Source of the DNA: Acinetobacter baylyi DSM 14961 = CIP 107474
Lineage (GTDB): Bacteria; Pseudomonadota; Gammaproteobacteria; Pseudomonadales; Moraxellaceae
Assembly (NCBI RefSeq): GCF_000368685.1
Contig: NZ_KB849626.1
Coordinates: 552,846 to 616,845, forward strand
Reading direction: 5' to 3'
DNA length: 64,000 nucleotides
How positions within the stretch are numbered: the first letter of the stretch is position 1; each line of letters begins with the position of its first letter. The notes under the pieces are model-generated. The model searched no databases, had not been told where the DNA came from, and saw nothing but the letters and a program-made list of their open reading frames with translations. Both the position numbers and the translations under genes were made by a program. Shown here piece after piece: positions 36,472 through 45,888 of the stretch.

Positions 36472-38853
36472 ATGAAAATTAGTGAAAGTTGGTTACGCAC
36501 TTGGGTAAATCCTGCAATTGATAGCACAACATTGGCCGATCAGCTCACCATGTTGGGTCTTGAAGTAGATGAATTGGCACCAGTTGCCAAGCCATTTACG
36601 GGTGTGGTCGTGGGCGAAGTGTTGACGGTTGAACAGCATCCCGATGCAGACCGATTGCGTGTAACGACTGTGAATATTGGCAATGGTGAGCCACTACAAA
36701 TTGTGTGTGGTGCACCTAATCTTCGTGTGGGAATGAAAGCACCTGTCGCAACGATTGGTGCGGTGTTGCCTGGCGAGTTTAAAATCAAAAAAGGCAAGCT
36801 GCGTGGCATTGAGTCACAAGGCATGCTGTGTGGTGCATCAGAAATTGATCTTGAAGATAAGATTGATGGTTTGCTTGAGTTGCCAGAAGATGCACCTGTT
36901 GGACTCAATATCCGTGAATACCTCAAGCTTGATGACAATATTATTGATATTAGTATCACACCAAATCGTGGTGATTGTTTTAGTATCCGTGGTATTGCCC
37001 GTGATCTTGCAGTGCTTAACCAACTTGAAGTTACACCACCTGATATTCAGGCTGTAGAAGCAACGTTGAATGAGCAGAAACAGGTTCATCTTGAAACTGA
37101 AGGCGCACCACGTTATTTAGGGCGTATCATCAAAAATGTAAATGTAAAAGCCACGACACCTGAATGGATGGCACAGGCACTGGCTGCTTCGGGAATCCGT
37201 ACCCACAGTATTCTGGTCGATGTGACCAACTATGTGCTGATGGAACTCGGTCAACCGATGCATGCATTTGACTTGGCGAAACTAAACGGAGCAATTCATG
37301 TACGTCAGGCTTCAGCTCAAGAAAAATTGACGCTGCTCAATGATCAGAATGTTGAATTAAACGAAGATATCATGGTCATTGCCGATGATGCCAAGGTGCT
37401 GGCAATTGCTGGCATTATGGGGGGGCTTGAATCGAGTGTGACTGATGACACTCAAGATATTTTCCTTGAAAGTGCTTTCTTTGCACCGCTTGCAATTGCT
37501 GGCCGTGCACGTCGCTTTGGGCTGCATACCGATTCATCACAGCGTTTCGAGCGCGGTGTCGATTTTGAGCTGCCATTACTAGCGATGAATCGTGCATCAC
37601 AATTGATTCAGCAATTTGCAGGCGGTGAATTTGGTCCAATTACAGTGGCCGAAAATACAGCATTGTTACCAAAACGCGAAGCAATTGAACTGAATCAGCA
37701 ACAAGTGAGTCAGCTTTTAGGTTATGAAGTTGAAACCGACTTTATTGCAGATGCTTTAACTCGTCTTGGTTGTCAGGTTGCTGTAAAAGCGCAAGGCGAG
37801 TGGGTGGTGGTTGCACCTTCACATCGTTTCGATATCACGATTTATCAGGACCTGATTGAGGAAGTCGCACGTATTCATGGCTATGACAATATTCAGATCC
37901 GTCTTCCAAAAATTGATGTAAAACTTGCAAAATATCAAGATCATCTTGAGCTGGGACAGTTGCGTCAAACGATTGCGACATTGGGTTATCAAGAAGCGAT
38001 TAGTTTTAGTTTTGCAGACCTCAAACTTGAAAAGCAGTTGAATCCAGACGTCAATCCTTTGGCGCTAGCGAATCCAATTTCAAGTGATTTGGCTGTCATG
38101 CGTAGTACTTTACTGTCAAGCTTGATTCCGTGTGTACAACACAACCTCAATCGCCAACAAAACCGTGTTCGCTTTTTTGAGTTGGGTTTACGTTTTGATT
38201 ATCAGAATGCAGCATCTATCCATGATCTTCAACAGACACCAACTTTGGCTCTGATTGCAGTAGGTTCATCTGTGCCAGAACAATGGCATGGTAAAACCCA
38301 GCCTATGGATTTCTTCGATCTGAAGCATGATATCGAGCAAATTCTGGCAGCAGGTCGCGTAAAGGTTGAATATGTACGTTCTGAACGTGCATGGTTGCAT
38401 CCAGGTCAGTCTGCGGAAATTTTAATTGCAGGTCAGTCAATTGGTTACCTTGGACGATTACATCCATCATTAGAAAATGATCTGGATTTGGGCGTAACGT
38501 GGGTTGCTGAACTGGATCAACAGGCGATTTTGCAATCTTATGTATCTAATTTTACAGAATTATCACGTTTTCCATCAGTTAGACGTGATATTGCCTTATT
38601 AATCAGTGATAAGATAAATGTGAGCGATATTCAGCAGTTAATTAAACAAACGGGTGGTGATCTTCTGGATTCAACTTGGTTGTTTGACGTGTATACGGGT
38701 CAAGGTGTTGAAGAGGGCAAACGTTCTCTGGCATTTGCACTCTTATGGCAACACCCATCACGTACGCTTGAAGATGCTGAAATAAAGTCAGGTATGGATA
38801 ATATAATTGAAGTGTTGGAAAACACTTATCAAGCGACATTGAGGGCCTCATGA
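36472..38853 (+). CDS. pheT: Phenylalanyl-tRNA synthetase beta subunit
   Basis: 793 residues. The N-terminal EMAP/OB domain ([15 protein letters not shown], about residues 50-65) is followed by the B1/B3/B4 domains. The B3/B4 editing domain and B5 with [12 protein letters not shown] can be seen. The catalytic-like core and the C-terminal anticodon-binding B8 domain ([29 protein letters not shown]) complete it. Full length for the family. The stop overlaps the ihfA start (ATGA), coupling the two. Confidence 0.96.
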   Translation: MKISESWLRTWVNPAIDSTTLADQLTMLGLEVDELAPVAKPFTGVVVGEVLTVEQHPDADRLRVTTVNIGNGEPLQIVCGAPNLRVGMKAPVATIGAVLPGEFKIKKGKLRGIESQGMLCGASEIDLEDKIDGLLELPEDAPVGLNIREYLKLDDNIIDISITPNRGDCFSIRGIARDLAVLNQLEVTPPDIQAVEATLNEQKQVHLETEGAPRYLGRIIKNVNVKATTPEWMAQALAASGIRTHSILVDVTNYVLMELGQPMHAFDLAKLNGAIHVRQASAQEKLTLLNDQNVELNEDIMVIADDAKVLAIAGIMGGLESSVTDDTQDIFLESAFFAPLAIAGRARRFGLHTDSSQRFERGVDFELPLLAMNRASQLIQQFAGGEFGPITVAENTALLPKREAIELNQQQVSQLLGYEVETDFIADALTRLGCQVAVKAQGEWVVVAPSHRFDITIYQDLIEEVARIHGYDNIQIRLPKIDVKLAKYQDHLELGQLRQTIATLGYQEAISFSFADLKLEKQLNPDVNPLALANPISSDLAVMRSTLLSSLIPCVQHNLNRQQNRVRFFELGLRFDYQNAASIHDLQQTPTLALIAVGSSVPEQWHGKTQPMDFFDLKHDIEQILAAGRVKVEYVRSERAWLHPGQSAEILIAGQSIGYLGRLHPSLENDLDLGVTWVAELDQQAILQSYVSNFTELSRFPSVRRDIALLISDKINVSDIQQLIKQTGGDLLDSTWLFDVYTGQGVEEGKRSLAFALLWQHPSRTLEDAEIKSGMDNIIEVLENTYQATLRAS

Positions 38854-39143
38854 CAGCATTAACAAAAGCAGATATGGCAGATCATTTAAGTGAACTTACC
38901 AGTCTAAATCGCCGTGAAGCGAAGCAAATGGTAGAGTTATTCTTTGATGAAATCAGCCAAGCCTTGATCGCCGGTGAGCATGTAAAGCTTTCTGGATTCG
39001 GTAATTTCGAGTTACGTGACAAACGTGAGCGTCCAGGACGCAATCCAAAGACAGGAGAGGAAATTCCAATTTCTGCTCGTCGCGTCGTCACATTTAGAGC
39101 GGGTCAGAAGTTTAGACAGCGCGTAGGAACTGAGCAGGAATAA
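38850..39143 (+). CDS. ihfA: Integration host factor subunit alpha
   Basis: A 97-residue member of the HU/IHF family. The DNA-bending beta-arm region reads [22 protein letters not shown] with the intercalating Pro. [13 protein letters not shown] at the start and the [13 protein letters not shown] strand are typical of IhfA. It forms a dimer with IhfB and makes sharp bends in DNA. The pheST-ihfA order is standard in gammaproteobacteria. Its terminator starts inside the last codons. Confidence 0.96.
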   Translation: MTALTKADMADHLSELTSLNRREAKQMVELFFDEISQALIAGEHVKLSGFGNFELRDKRERPGRNPKTGEEIPISARRVVTFRAGQKFRQRVGTEQE

Positions 39144-39158
39144 CCTGCTCTTTTTTTT
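39132..39158 (+). terminator. Terminator overlapping the ihfA stop codon
   Basis: GAGCAGG (39132-39138), loop AATAA, CCTGCTC (39144-39150) and eight T. The left arm encodes the last residues and the loop holds the TAA stop. Confidence 0.9.
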
Positions 39159-39250
39159 GTTTTTATTTGAGATTAACAGGATAACTCTATCTCTGATCTC
39201 TTGATTAGACATAAAGAAACACCATGACTAAAAGCCAAATGGCAAGCAAT

Positions 39251-39279
39251 AAAAAAGAGAGCCAGAGGCTCTCTTTTTT
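39251..39279 (-). terminator. Terminator of the Ala-rich lipoprotein gene
   Basis: AAAAAAGAGAGCC and GGCTCTCTTTTTT around a three-base loop (AGA). Strong stem with A/T tracts on both sides, about 20 bases after the lipoprotein stop on the minus strand. Confidence 0.92.
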
Positions 39280-39299
39280 CAAATAATCTAAATTTTAGA

Positions 39300-39566
39300 T
39301 TATTTAGAAGCAGCAGCAGAAGCAGCGTGAGCAGCGTCAGTTGCAGCAGCAGCAGCGTCAGTTGCAGCAGTAGCGGCAACAGCAGCAGAAGCTGGAGCAG
39401 AAGCAGCAGAAGCGTCTACAGCAGCTTGAGCTTCAGAAGCAGCAGCAGTTGCTTGAGATGCAGCAGCATTAGCGTCAGCAGCAGCTTCTTCAGTTTTCTT
39501 TGCACAACCAACGAAAGCTAAAGTAGTAGCGATAGCAGCAGCAATAGCGATTTTCTTGAATAACAT
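39300..39566 (-). CDS. Small alanine-rich lipoprotein with a C-terminal lysine
   Basis: 88 residues. A lipoprotein signal peptide with lipobox LAFVGC predicts lipidation at Cys21. The mature chain, about 68 residues, is made mostly of Ala with regular Glu, Asp, Ser, Thr and Gln (such as KKTEEAAADANAAASQA) and ends in AASK. This resembles Pseudomonas OprI and E. coli Lpp in size, helical design and terminal Lys, the residue Lpp uses to bind peptidoglycan. A proline pair (APASAA) interrupts the helix. The coding strand is dense in GCT/GCA/GCN repeats. A good promoter and strong terminator suggest high expression. Confidence 0.85.
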   Translation of the reverse strand: MLFKKIAIAAAIATTLAFVGCAKKTEEAAADANAAASQATAAASEAQAAVDASAASAPASAAVAATAATDAAAAATDAAHAASAAASK

Positions 39567-39628
39567 GGCATCACTCTCATAAAAAAATTGAGATTAAAAA
39601 AAACCTACGTTAGCCTGTTTGTGCTTTA

Positions 39629-39657
39629 ATTATTCCTAAAACGTAGTTAGGTAACAA
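39629..39657 (-). promoter_or_regulatory. Candidate sigma-70 promoter of the lipoprotein gene
   Basis: On the minus strand TTGTTA (39657-39652), 17 bases and AATAAT (39634-39629), about 60 bases before the start codon. The spacer holds the imperfect dyad CCTAA...TTAGG. The remaining gap (39658-39937) is AT-rich and shows nothing else I can call. Confidence 0.6.
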
Positions 39658-39935
39658 CGCATAGAGCAGTCTAACTGGTCTGCGGATATGCTATCACTGC
39701 CATTTGCCAATTACTACTGCCTGAAGTCAAAATTTAAGTAAAAAACAGATAAAATTGTCTGTTTTTTAACAGAAAATAACAATCAAAAGAGAATTCTGCA
39801 TTGGATAAACAATGAATAACTAACTAAAATTTATACAGTTTTTGTATTTGAAGCTGATATTAATCAAACGCTTATACTTAATTTAACAGTCAGATTTTGC
39901 AATTGTATATTTATGTAATCAAAGTCAACCAAATG

Positions 39936-39963
39936 AAAAAGGCTGTCGTTATAGACAGCCTTC
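39936..39963 (-). terminator. Terminator of rho
   Basis: GGCTGTC and GACAGCC around a six-base loop, with a run of T on the minus strand. It lies just after the rho stop. Confidence 0.85.
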
Positions 39964-39981
39964 TGATAGTTTTGATGAAAC

Positions 39982-41250
39982 TTAGTTTGCAGCTTTACGT
40001 TTCATTTGATCAAAGAAATCATCATTGGTTTTGGTTTCTTTCATACGATCAAGCAAGAACTCCATTGCCGCCAACTCATCCATTGGATGTAAAAGCTTAC
40101 GCAGGATCCAGACTTTGCGCAGGTTATCTTCATCCATCAGGCGTTCTTCACGACGTGTACCTGATTTTTTGATATTCATGGCAGGGAACACACGCTTTTC
40201 GGCAATACGGCGGTCTAACGTAATTTCTTGGTTACCTGTTCCTTTGAATTCTTCATAAATGACATCATCCATCTTACTGCCAGTTTCAATCAATGCAGTC
40301 GAGATGATGGTCAGTGATCCACCTTCTTCGATATTACGTGCAGCACCAAAGAAGCGCTTAGGACGCTCTAGGGCATGTGCATCCACACCACCAGTCAATA
40401 CTTTGCCAGATGATGGAATAACAGTGTTATAAGCACGTGCCAGACGGGTAATCGAATCAAGTAGAATTACGACGTCTTTTTTGTGTTCAACCAAACGTTT
40501 GGCTTTTTCAATCACCATTTCTGCTACTTGAACGTGACGTGCAGGCGATTCATCAAATGTTGAGGCAACGACTTCACCACGAACAGTACGTTCCATTTCG
40601 GTGACTTCTTCTGGACGCTCGTCGATGAGAAGAACAATCAGGAACACCTCTGGGTTGTTGCGAACAATCGATTGCGCAATACTTTGCAACAACATGGTTT
40701 TACCAGCTTTGGGTGGTGCAACGATAATCGAACGCTGACCTTTACCGATTGGTGCGATTAAGTCGACCACACGCGTCGTTAAATCTTCTGTGGTACCGTT
40801 CCCTAGTTCCATCACGAGTTGTTCGGTTGGGAAAAGCGGTGTGAGGTTTTCAAATAAAATCTTATTACGCGAGTTTTCTGGCGTATCGTAATTAATCTGA
40901 TTAACCTTTAATAATGCAAAATAACGTTCGCCTTCTTTAGGTGGACGAATGGTTCCTGTAATAGTGTCACCTGTGCGCAAATTGAAACGACGAATTTGCG
41001 ATGGGCTAACATAGATATCGTCTGGACCTGCAAGGTAAGAACCTGCAGCTGAACGTAAGAAACCAAAACCATCAGAGAGAATTTCAAGCACACCATCGCC
41101 AAAAATTTCTTCGCCGTTCATTGCATGACGTTTTAAGATGGCAAAAATAATATCTTGCTTGCGGTTACGAGCCATACCTTCAAGGCCCATAAACTCTGCA
41201 ATCTTAATGAGTTCGCCAATCGGTTTTTTCTTGAGTTCGGTTAAATTCAT
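39982..41250 (-). CDS. rho: Transcription termination factor Rho
   Basis: 422 residues, the standard length. The N-terminal RNA-binding domain ([40 protein letters not shown]) is followed by the hexameric RecA-type ATPase with Walker [27 protein letters not shown] and the Q/R loops ([20 protein letters not shown]). It ends transcription at C-rich unstructured RNA sites. It follows trxA, as in many gammaproteobacteria, but has its own promoter and a long leader. Confidence 0.97.
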   Translation of the reverse strand: MNLTELKKKPIGELIKIAEFMGLEGMARNRKQDIIFAILKRHAMNGEEIFGDGVLEILSDGFGFLRSAAGSYLAGPDDIYVSPSQIRRFNLRTGDTITGTIRPPKEGERYFALLKVNQINYDTPENSRNKILFENLTPLFPTEQLVMELGNGTTEDLTTRVVDLIAPIGKGQRSIIVAPPKAGKTMLLQSIAQSIVRNNPEVFLIVLLIDERPEEVTEMERTVRGEVVASTFDESPARHVQVAEMVIEKAKRLVEHKKDVVILLDSITRLARAYNTVIPSSGKVLTGGVDAHALERPKRFFGAARNIEEGGSLTIISTALIETGSKMDDVIYEEFKGTGNQEITLDRRIAEKRVFPAMNIKKSGTRREERLMDEDNLRKVWILRKLLHPMDELAAMEFLLDRMKETKTNDDFFDQMKRKAAN

Positions 41251-41494
41251 AAGTGGTCAGATAGATAAAAGGAGTGTGTAGAGCACAGAAATGGAAAGAT
41301 ATAAAGGTCAGCCGCAAGCATTCAAATGACGATAAAAATCGCACTTGCACAATCACAAACGCAGAAGTTTGGTTGGTTATTTCAAAAAAGAAATATGTGA
41401 AACAATTTCTGTTGCCGAGCGGCGATCTTATGTTTTGTGTCTTGCGAAAAGGAGGCAAATGAAGTGATTTTCCTTCAGCACTTCCTGCTCAAGA
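41251..41494 (-). promoter_or_regulatory. Long rho 5' leader
   Basis: About 240 bases between the rho promoter and start codon without a convincing coding frame. In E. coli Rho limits its own synthesis by early termination in a leader of similar size. The RNA-like strand here has C-containing stretches (for example near 41410-41460), but I cannot prove rut sites by eye. Confidence 0.5.
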
Positions 41495-41523
41495 ACTATA
41501 AGTCAGATGATGATATTTGTCAA
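41495..41523 (-). promoter_or_regulatory. Promoter of rho
   Basis: On the minus strand TTGACA (41523-41518, perfect), 17 bases, TATAGT (41500-41495). One of the best sigma-70 matches in the window. Confidence 0.82.
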
Positions 41524-41537
41524 TTTCCCTGCAAAAA

Positions 41538-41565
41538 AAATACGCTATTGAACAATAGCGTATTT
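41538..41565 (-). terminator. Terminator of trxA
   Basis: AAATACGCTATT and AATAGCGTATTT pair exactly across a four- to five-base loop, and on the minus strand eight T follow. It separates trxA from rho. Confidence 0.9.
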
Positions 41566-41587
41566 AAATTTTATTCACAAAAACGGA

Positions 41588-41914
41588 TTAAACGTTTTCA
41601 TCAATAAAGGCAGCAAGTTTTGAGCGCGGTGCAGCACCGACTTGTTGTGCAACAACTTTACCGTCTTTGAATAGAAGAAGTGCAGGAATATTACGAATAT
41701 TGTATTTCACAGCCGTATCTTCACATGCAGTGACGTCAACTTTTACAATTTTTACTTTACCTTCGTATTCACGAGACAAATCTTCTAAAACAGGTGCGAT
41801 AGCTTTACATGGCGCACACCAGCCTGCCCAAAAATCTACAAGTACAGGTGTTTCAGCATCTAACACGTCTGCTTGGAAGTTAGCATCGGTTGTATTTACA
41901 ATATTGGCAGACAT
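41588..41914 (-). CDS. trxA: Thioredoxin
   Basis: 108 residues from ATG 41914 (MSANIVNT), with GGAG upstream; four more codons in frame are not needed. It reduces protein disulfides with electrons from thioredoxin reductase. The active site reads WAGWCAPCKAIAP, so the dipeptide between the cysteines is Ala-Pro rather than the usual Gly-Pro. The cis-proline is in RNIPALLLF. The trxA-rho order is conserved in gammaproteobacteria. Confidence 0.95.
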   Translation of the reverse strand: MSANIVNTTDANFQADVLDAETPVLVDFWAGWCAPCKAIAPVLEDLSREYEGKVKIVKVDVTACEDTAVKYNIRNIPALLLFKDGKVVAQQVGAAPRSKLAAFIDENV

Positions 41915-42058
41915 AGTTTGCTCCAAATTATTTTTAAAAGATATAGAAGTTCGGCGAATGAAACTTCAAGTATGACATTGTCTTCTATATCAATATAGGG
42001 GTTGATCTACATTATTCAAGTTTATCTTATATTTTGTCTAATGGATGCTCACGATACT

Positions 42059-42091
42059 TGTAATCGTATTACACTATCGTAAAATTACGAT
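42059..42091. promoter_or_regulatory. Two adjacent palindromes between trxA and ppx
   Basis: TGTAAT-CGT-ATTACA (42059-42073) and ATCGTAA-AA-TTACGAT (42076-42091) are perfect inverted repeats two bases apart. They lie about 100 bases before the ppx start in the divergent trxA-ppx gap, a typical place for a regulator site. The protein that would bind is unknown. Confidence 0.4.
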
Positions 42092-42191
42092 TTGAGTGGT
42101 AAACACTCTGAAAATGAGCCGAAATATGGCTTTTCAATTGTATATATGTGAATTAATCTTAGCGTGAATTTTATAAAGGTTTATATCAATA

Positions 42192-43712
42192 ATGGCTGAC
42201 TTTTTGATAGATGAAGAATTACTTGCTGCCATCGATATGGGGTCGAACAGTTTTCACTTAGCCATTGCACGTGTAGATCATGGGGAAGTTAAGAAAGTGG
42301 CTTCTATGTCAGAAAAGGTTCAGCTTGCAGCGGGACTTGATGAAAATAAAAATTTGACTGAAGCTGCTCAGCAACGTGGTTTGGCTTGTCTGGCACGGTT
42401 TGTGGGACGTTTAAGTTCTGTACAGCCAAATCGTTTGCGTATTGTGGCAACCAACGCATTGCGTCAGGCTAAAAATGGACACGAGTTTATTCAGCGTGCT
42501 GCCGAAATTTTACCCAAACCGATTGAGATTATTGCAGGACGTGAAGAAGCACGTCTGATTTATCTGGGGGTTTCACACACCATGGCCAATGGTGGCCGTC
42601 GACTGGTGGTAGACATCGGTGGGGGGTCGACCGAGTTTATTATTGGTGAAGAATTTGAGCCGATTCAGACTGAATCCTTGCAAATGGGCTGTGTAGCGTA
42701 TACCAAAGCTTATTTTGCAGATGGTGATATTAGCTCGAAAGTATTTGATAAGGCGGTGGTGGCCGCGCGCAAAGAATTATCAGCCATTGCCAATATTTAT
42801 AAAGCTGAAGGCTGGGATACGGTTGTTGGTTCGAGTGGAACGATTAAAGCTGCCAAACAGATTATGGTGAATATGGGGCTGAGCGATGAGCAAGAGAATG
42901 TCACGCGTGAAGGTCTGGAAAAGTTAAAAGATCGATTAATCAAGTTTAAGCATGTGTCTGAAATTGATTTTGAAGGTCTAAAAGATGATCGTCGAGCAGT
43001 TTTGCCAGCTGGGTTGGCAATTTTGTACGCAGTCTTTGAAGTGTTGAATATCGATAAGCTGGCTTATTCAGATGGTGCATTACGTGAAGGTGTTATGTAC
43101 GACTTGCTTGGACGTTTCAAGCATGAAGACATCCGCGACCGCAGTGTTCAAGCACTGATGGGACGTTATAATGCCGATCTCAAACAGGCAGAACGTGTGG
43201 TAAATACTGCTCAACATTTGTTTGATGATGTCGCACACAAGCTAGATTTAGTGAGTGAAGACAGTGACTTATTGCGTCGTGCAGCGTATTTACATGAAAT
43301 TGGCTTGGCCATCAGTCATGGCGGATATCATCGTCATGGTGCATATTTATTGCAACATTCCGATATTCCTGGCTTTTCACAAATTGATCAAAATCATCTG
43401 GCACATTTGGTAGCCCACCATCGCCGCAAGCTACGCAACGACAGTAAAAATGACGTATTAAAGGTAGGCGGTACCAAGCTACTTTACCTATGTTTGCTGC
43501 TTCGCCTTGCTGTTTTACTCAATCATAGTCGCAGTGATCAGATGCTTCCTGCCATTGAATTAAGCATTGTAAATGATCAACAATGGCAGCTTAGCGTTTC
43601 TGGTGATGCCAAACAATGGCCATTGCTGGTTGCCGATTTGCACGATGAGCAAGAGCAATTTAAGCACTGGGACATTGAGTTGAATATTCAGTCGGAAAAA
43701 TTTATCGATTAA
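42192..43712 (+). CDS. ppx: Exopolyphosphatase (Ppx/GppA family)
   Basis: 506 residues. The actin-like ATPase fold shows AAIDMGSNSFHLAIARV at the start, AGREEARLIYLGV and VDIGGGSTEFIIGE. The C-terminal HD-like domain has AAYLHEIGLAISHGGYHRHGAYLL and HHRRKLRND. It removes terminal phosphates from polyphosphate and, in relatives, hydrolyses pppGpp. Full length for Ppx. Here it stands without ppk. Confidence 0.93.
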   Translation: MADFLIDEELLAAIDMGSNSFHLAIARVDHGEVKKVASMSEKVQLAAGLDENKNLTEAAQQRGLACLARFVGRLSSVQPNRLRIVATNALRQAKNGHEFIQRAAEILPKPIEIIAGREEARLIYLGVSHTMANGGRRLVVDIGGGSTEFIIGEEFEPIQTESLQMGCVAYTKAYFADGDISSKVFDKAVVAARKELSAIANIYKAEGWDTVVGSSGTIKAAKQIMVNMGLSDEQENVTREGLEKLKDRLIKFKHVSEIDFEGLKDDRRAVLPAGLAILYAVFEVLNIDKLAYSDGALREGVMYDLLGRFKHEDIRDRSVQALMGRYNADLKQAERVVNTAQHLFDDVAHKLDLVSEDSDLLRRAAYLHEIGLAISHGGYHRHGAYLLQHSDIPGFSQIDQNHLAHLVAHHRRKLRNDSKNDVLKVGGTKLLYLCLLLRLAVLLNHSRSDQMLPAIELSIVNDQQWQLSVSGDAKQWPLLVADLHDEQEQFKHWDIELNIQSEKFID

Positions 43713-43747
43713 CTCGATTTGGTTAATTTAGGGATAATGCTCGACTT

Positions 43748-44572
43748 ATGAAAAATAAAGCTGCTCAGTCTAAAGCGTGGACAACGGTTCAAATTGCACG
43801 ACATCCAGATCGTCCGCAATTCTTAGATTATGTCGGAGAAATTTTCACCGAATTTGATGCTTTACATGGTGATCGTCTGTTTGGTGATGACGGTGCGATG
43901 GTGGGTGGTTTAGCTCGCTTTGAAGGTCAACCTGTGATGGTGGTTGGTCAACACCGTGGTCGTAGTACACGTGAGAAGCTCAAGCACAACTTTGGTATGT
44001 GTAATCCTGAAGGCTATCGTAAATCGCAACGTTTGCTTGATATGGCTGAGCGTTTTAATCTACCTGTATTTACGTTTATCGATACCATGGGTGCATATCC
44101 AGGTGTCGGCGCTGAAGAACGTGGTCAGGCAGAAGCGATTGCGACCAGTCTTGCACAGCTATCGAGCCTTAAAGTGCCTGTCATTGCGACAGTACTGGGT
44201 GAAGGTGGTTCTGGTGGTGCATTAGGTATCGGTGTTGCCGATCGTGTCGTGATGTTGTCTCACAGCATCTATTCTGTGATCTCTCCAGAAGGCTGCGCTA
44301 CAATCTTGTGGAAAACTGCTGAAAAAGCTGAGCAAGCCAGCAATGCATTGGCATTGACAGCAGATAAACTGCAAAAGATTGGTATCGTTGAATACGTAGT
44401 CGATGAAGGCGAAGGTGCGCATTTACATCCAGAACAGGTTATGCAAAATCTTCAAGTCGTGTTAAAACAGGCGCTAGATGAATTGCTTGCTATGGATGCA
44501 GATGAACGATGCGAAGCGCGTTACCAACGTTTGATGAAATTTGGCAGCGAAAATTTAGGCATCGCCTCTTAA
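43748..44572 (+). CDS. accA: Acetyl-CoA carboxylase carboxyltransferase subunit alpha
   Basis: 274 residues. The enzyme forms malonyl-CoA, the first step of fatty acid synthesis. The core is well conserved: [73 protein letters not shown] and [10 protein letters not shown]. coli AccA has 319 residues; the N-terminal helical segment of about 45-50 residues is absent here, although the ATG is well placed. It overlaps tilS by 64 bases. Confidence 0.95.
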   Translation: MKNKAAQSKAWTTVQIARHPDRPQFLDYVGEIFTEFDALHGDRLFGDDGAMVGGLARFEGQPVMVVGQHRGRSTREKLKHNFGMCNPEGYRKSQRLLDMAERFNLPVFTFIDTMGAYPGVGAEERGQAEAIATSLAQLSSLKVPVIATVLGEGGSGGALGIGVADRVVMLSHSIYSVISPEGCATILWKTAEKAEQASNALALTADKLQKIGIVEYVVDEGEGAHLHPEQVMQNLQVVLKQALDELLAMDADERCEARYQRLMKFGSENLGIAS

Positions 44573-45888
44573 TACAGGCTCAGCAATTTCCTGCTGATAC
44601 CGTATTCTTAATTGGATGCAGCGGTGGCATGGATTCCATGTTATTGCTGCATTTGATGTCGGAACTGTTTCCTCATAAAGTACGTGCGATTTATATCGAT
44701 CACCAGCTACAATCCAGTAGTCGGGCATGGGGAGTGTTTGTTCAAAATTTTGCACAACAGTCTCATATTCCCTTCACTATCCAGCCGGTTATTGTTGATA
44801 CGGGTAATCTGGAAAATCAGGCCAGAGAAGCACGATATGCTGCGTTTGAATCGCATTTAAAATCGAATGAAGTTTTAGTATTGGCCCATCATCAGCAAGA
44901 TCAGACTGAAACCGTTTTACTCAGGTTACTCTCTGGCAGTGGTGTGAAAGGGCTGGGTGCCATGAAAGAAATCGAACAGAAAAAAAATATATGCTGCTGG
45001 CGGCCTATGTTATCTGTTTCAAGACAACAGATTGAACACTGGGTAGAACATCTTAAAATACCTTATATCCAAGATTTGACTAACTTTGATACCACTTATG
45101 ATCGGGCATGGTGCCGTGAAACTGTTTGGCCTGTCCTTCAAAAGCGTTTTCCCAAAATGCAGGAAGCGATCAGTCGAACCAGTATTTTGATGCAGGATGC
45201 TGATGAAATTCTACATGAGGTTTTGCAGCAAGATTTGAATCAGTGTGGTGACCTTAATCATCTAGATCTTAGTCGATTACAACAACTTTCTCTGGCAAGA
45301 CAACGACAGCTTTTATCTTTCTGGATGAAAGGGAAGGCGATTTATCGGCCAGCATTTGAAATGGTGGAACGAGTACAACAGGAAGTCATTTGTGCAAAAG
45401 CTGATGCAAAAGCGGCATTGCACTGGAATCATCATTACTACGTACGCTACCAAAATATTTTATATCGTGTTGAAAAAAATAAATATTTGCAAAAAGATTT
45501 AGTTTCTAATGTAGTGAGTACTATTGAGTTGCAGATGGATGCATCCTTGCAGCTTGCCTCTGGGGTATTTCAGATTCAGCCCATGCAAATGGGCTTATCA
45601 CCACAATTATTCGAACAGCCTTTGCAGCTACTTCCCAGACAAGGCGGAGAAAAAATTCATCTGTACGGACGTGTAGGACATTGGCCATTAAAAAAAGCCA
45701 TTCAGGAGGCACAAATTTTGCCTTGGTTGCGTCATACAATTCAAATATTGGCGTTGGATAATGTTATGCTAGGCGTTTTTACTCCCAAAGGTTTTTGGCT
45801 GGCACAATCATCGTATTGTGAAGCTGGGGGATGGCAACCTAATTTAATTTCTGATGTAAATTATTTGCGAGTTGAGCAGAATTCATGA
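44509..45888 (+). CDS. tilS: tRNA(Ile)-lysidine synthetase
   Basis: 459 residues. It converts C34 of the tRNA-Ile CAU anticodon to lysidine, which switches its reading from Met to Ile. The PP-loop motif is [16 protein letters not shown] (about residues 33-48), followed by [18 protein letters not shown]. The C-terminal substrate-binding domain comes after an extended linker. The ATG at 44509 lies inside accA. That long overlap is unusual, but a later start would remove the PP-loop neighbourhood. It ends in an ATGA overlap with proC. Confidence 0.92.
   Translation: MRSALPTFDEIWQRKFRHRLLIQAQQFPADTVFLIGCSGGMDSMLLLHLMSELFPHKVRAIYIDHQLQSSSRAWGVFVQNFAQQSHIPFTIQPVIVDTGNLENQAREARYAAFESHLKSNEVLVLAHHQQDQTETVLLRLLSGSGVKGLGAMKEIEQKKNICCWRPMLSVSRQQIEHWVEHLKIPYIQDLTNFDTTYDRAWCRETVWPVLQKRFPKMQEAISRTSILMQDADEILHEVLQQDLNQCGDLNHLDLSRLQQLSLARQRQLLSFWMKGKAIYRPAFEMVERVQQEVICAKADAKAALHWNHHYYVRYQNILYRVEKNKYLQKDLVSNVVSTIELQMDASLQLASGVFQIQPMQMGLSPQLFEQPLQLLPRQGGEKIHLYGRVGHWPLKKAIQEAQILPWLRHTIQILALDNVMLGVFTPKGFWLAQSSYCEAGGWQPNLISDVNYLRVEQNS

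Noticed and set aside
39012..39379. Leu- or Ser-rich minus-strand frames around the ihfA end and its terminators
   Set aside because: They run through two strong terminators and the lipoprotein gene in another frame.
39300..39566. Dense GCAGCA... repeats that look like a tandem array or CRISPR-like repeat
   Set aside because: They are the alanine codons of the lipoprotein read on the other strand. There is no repeat-spacer structure, and the opposite-strand Ser/Cys-rich frame (39327-39521) is a shadow.
41204..41458. An 84-codon frame on the minus strand in the rho leader
   Set aside because: Its composition is unlike a protein, it has no Shine-Dalgarno, and it overlaps the rho start in another frame. 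It is better seen as leader RNA.
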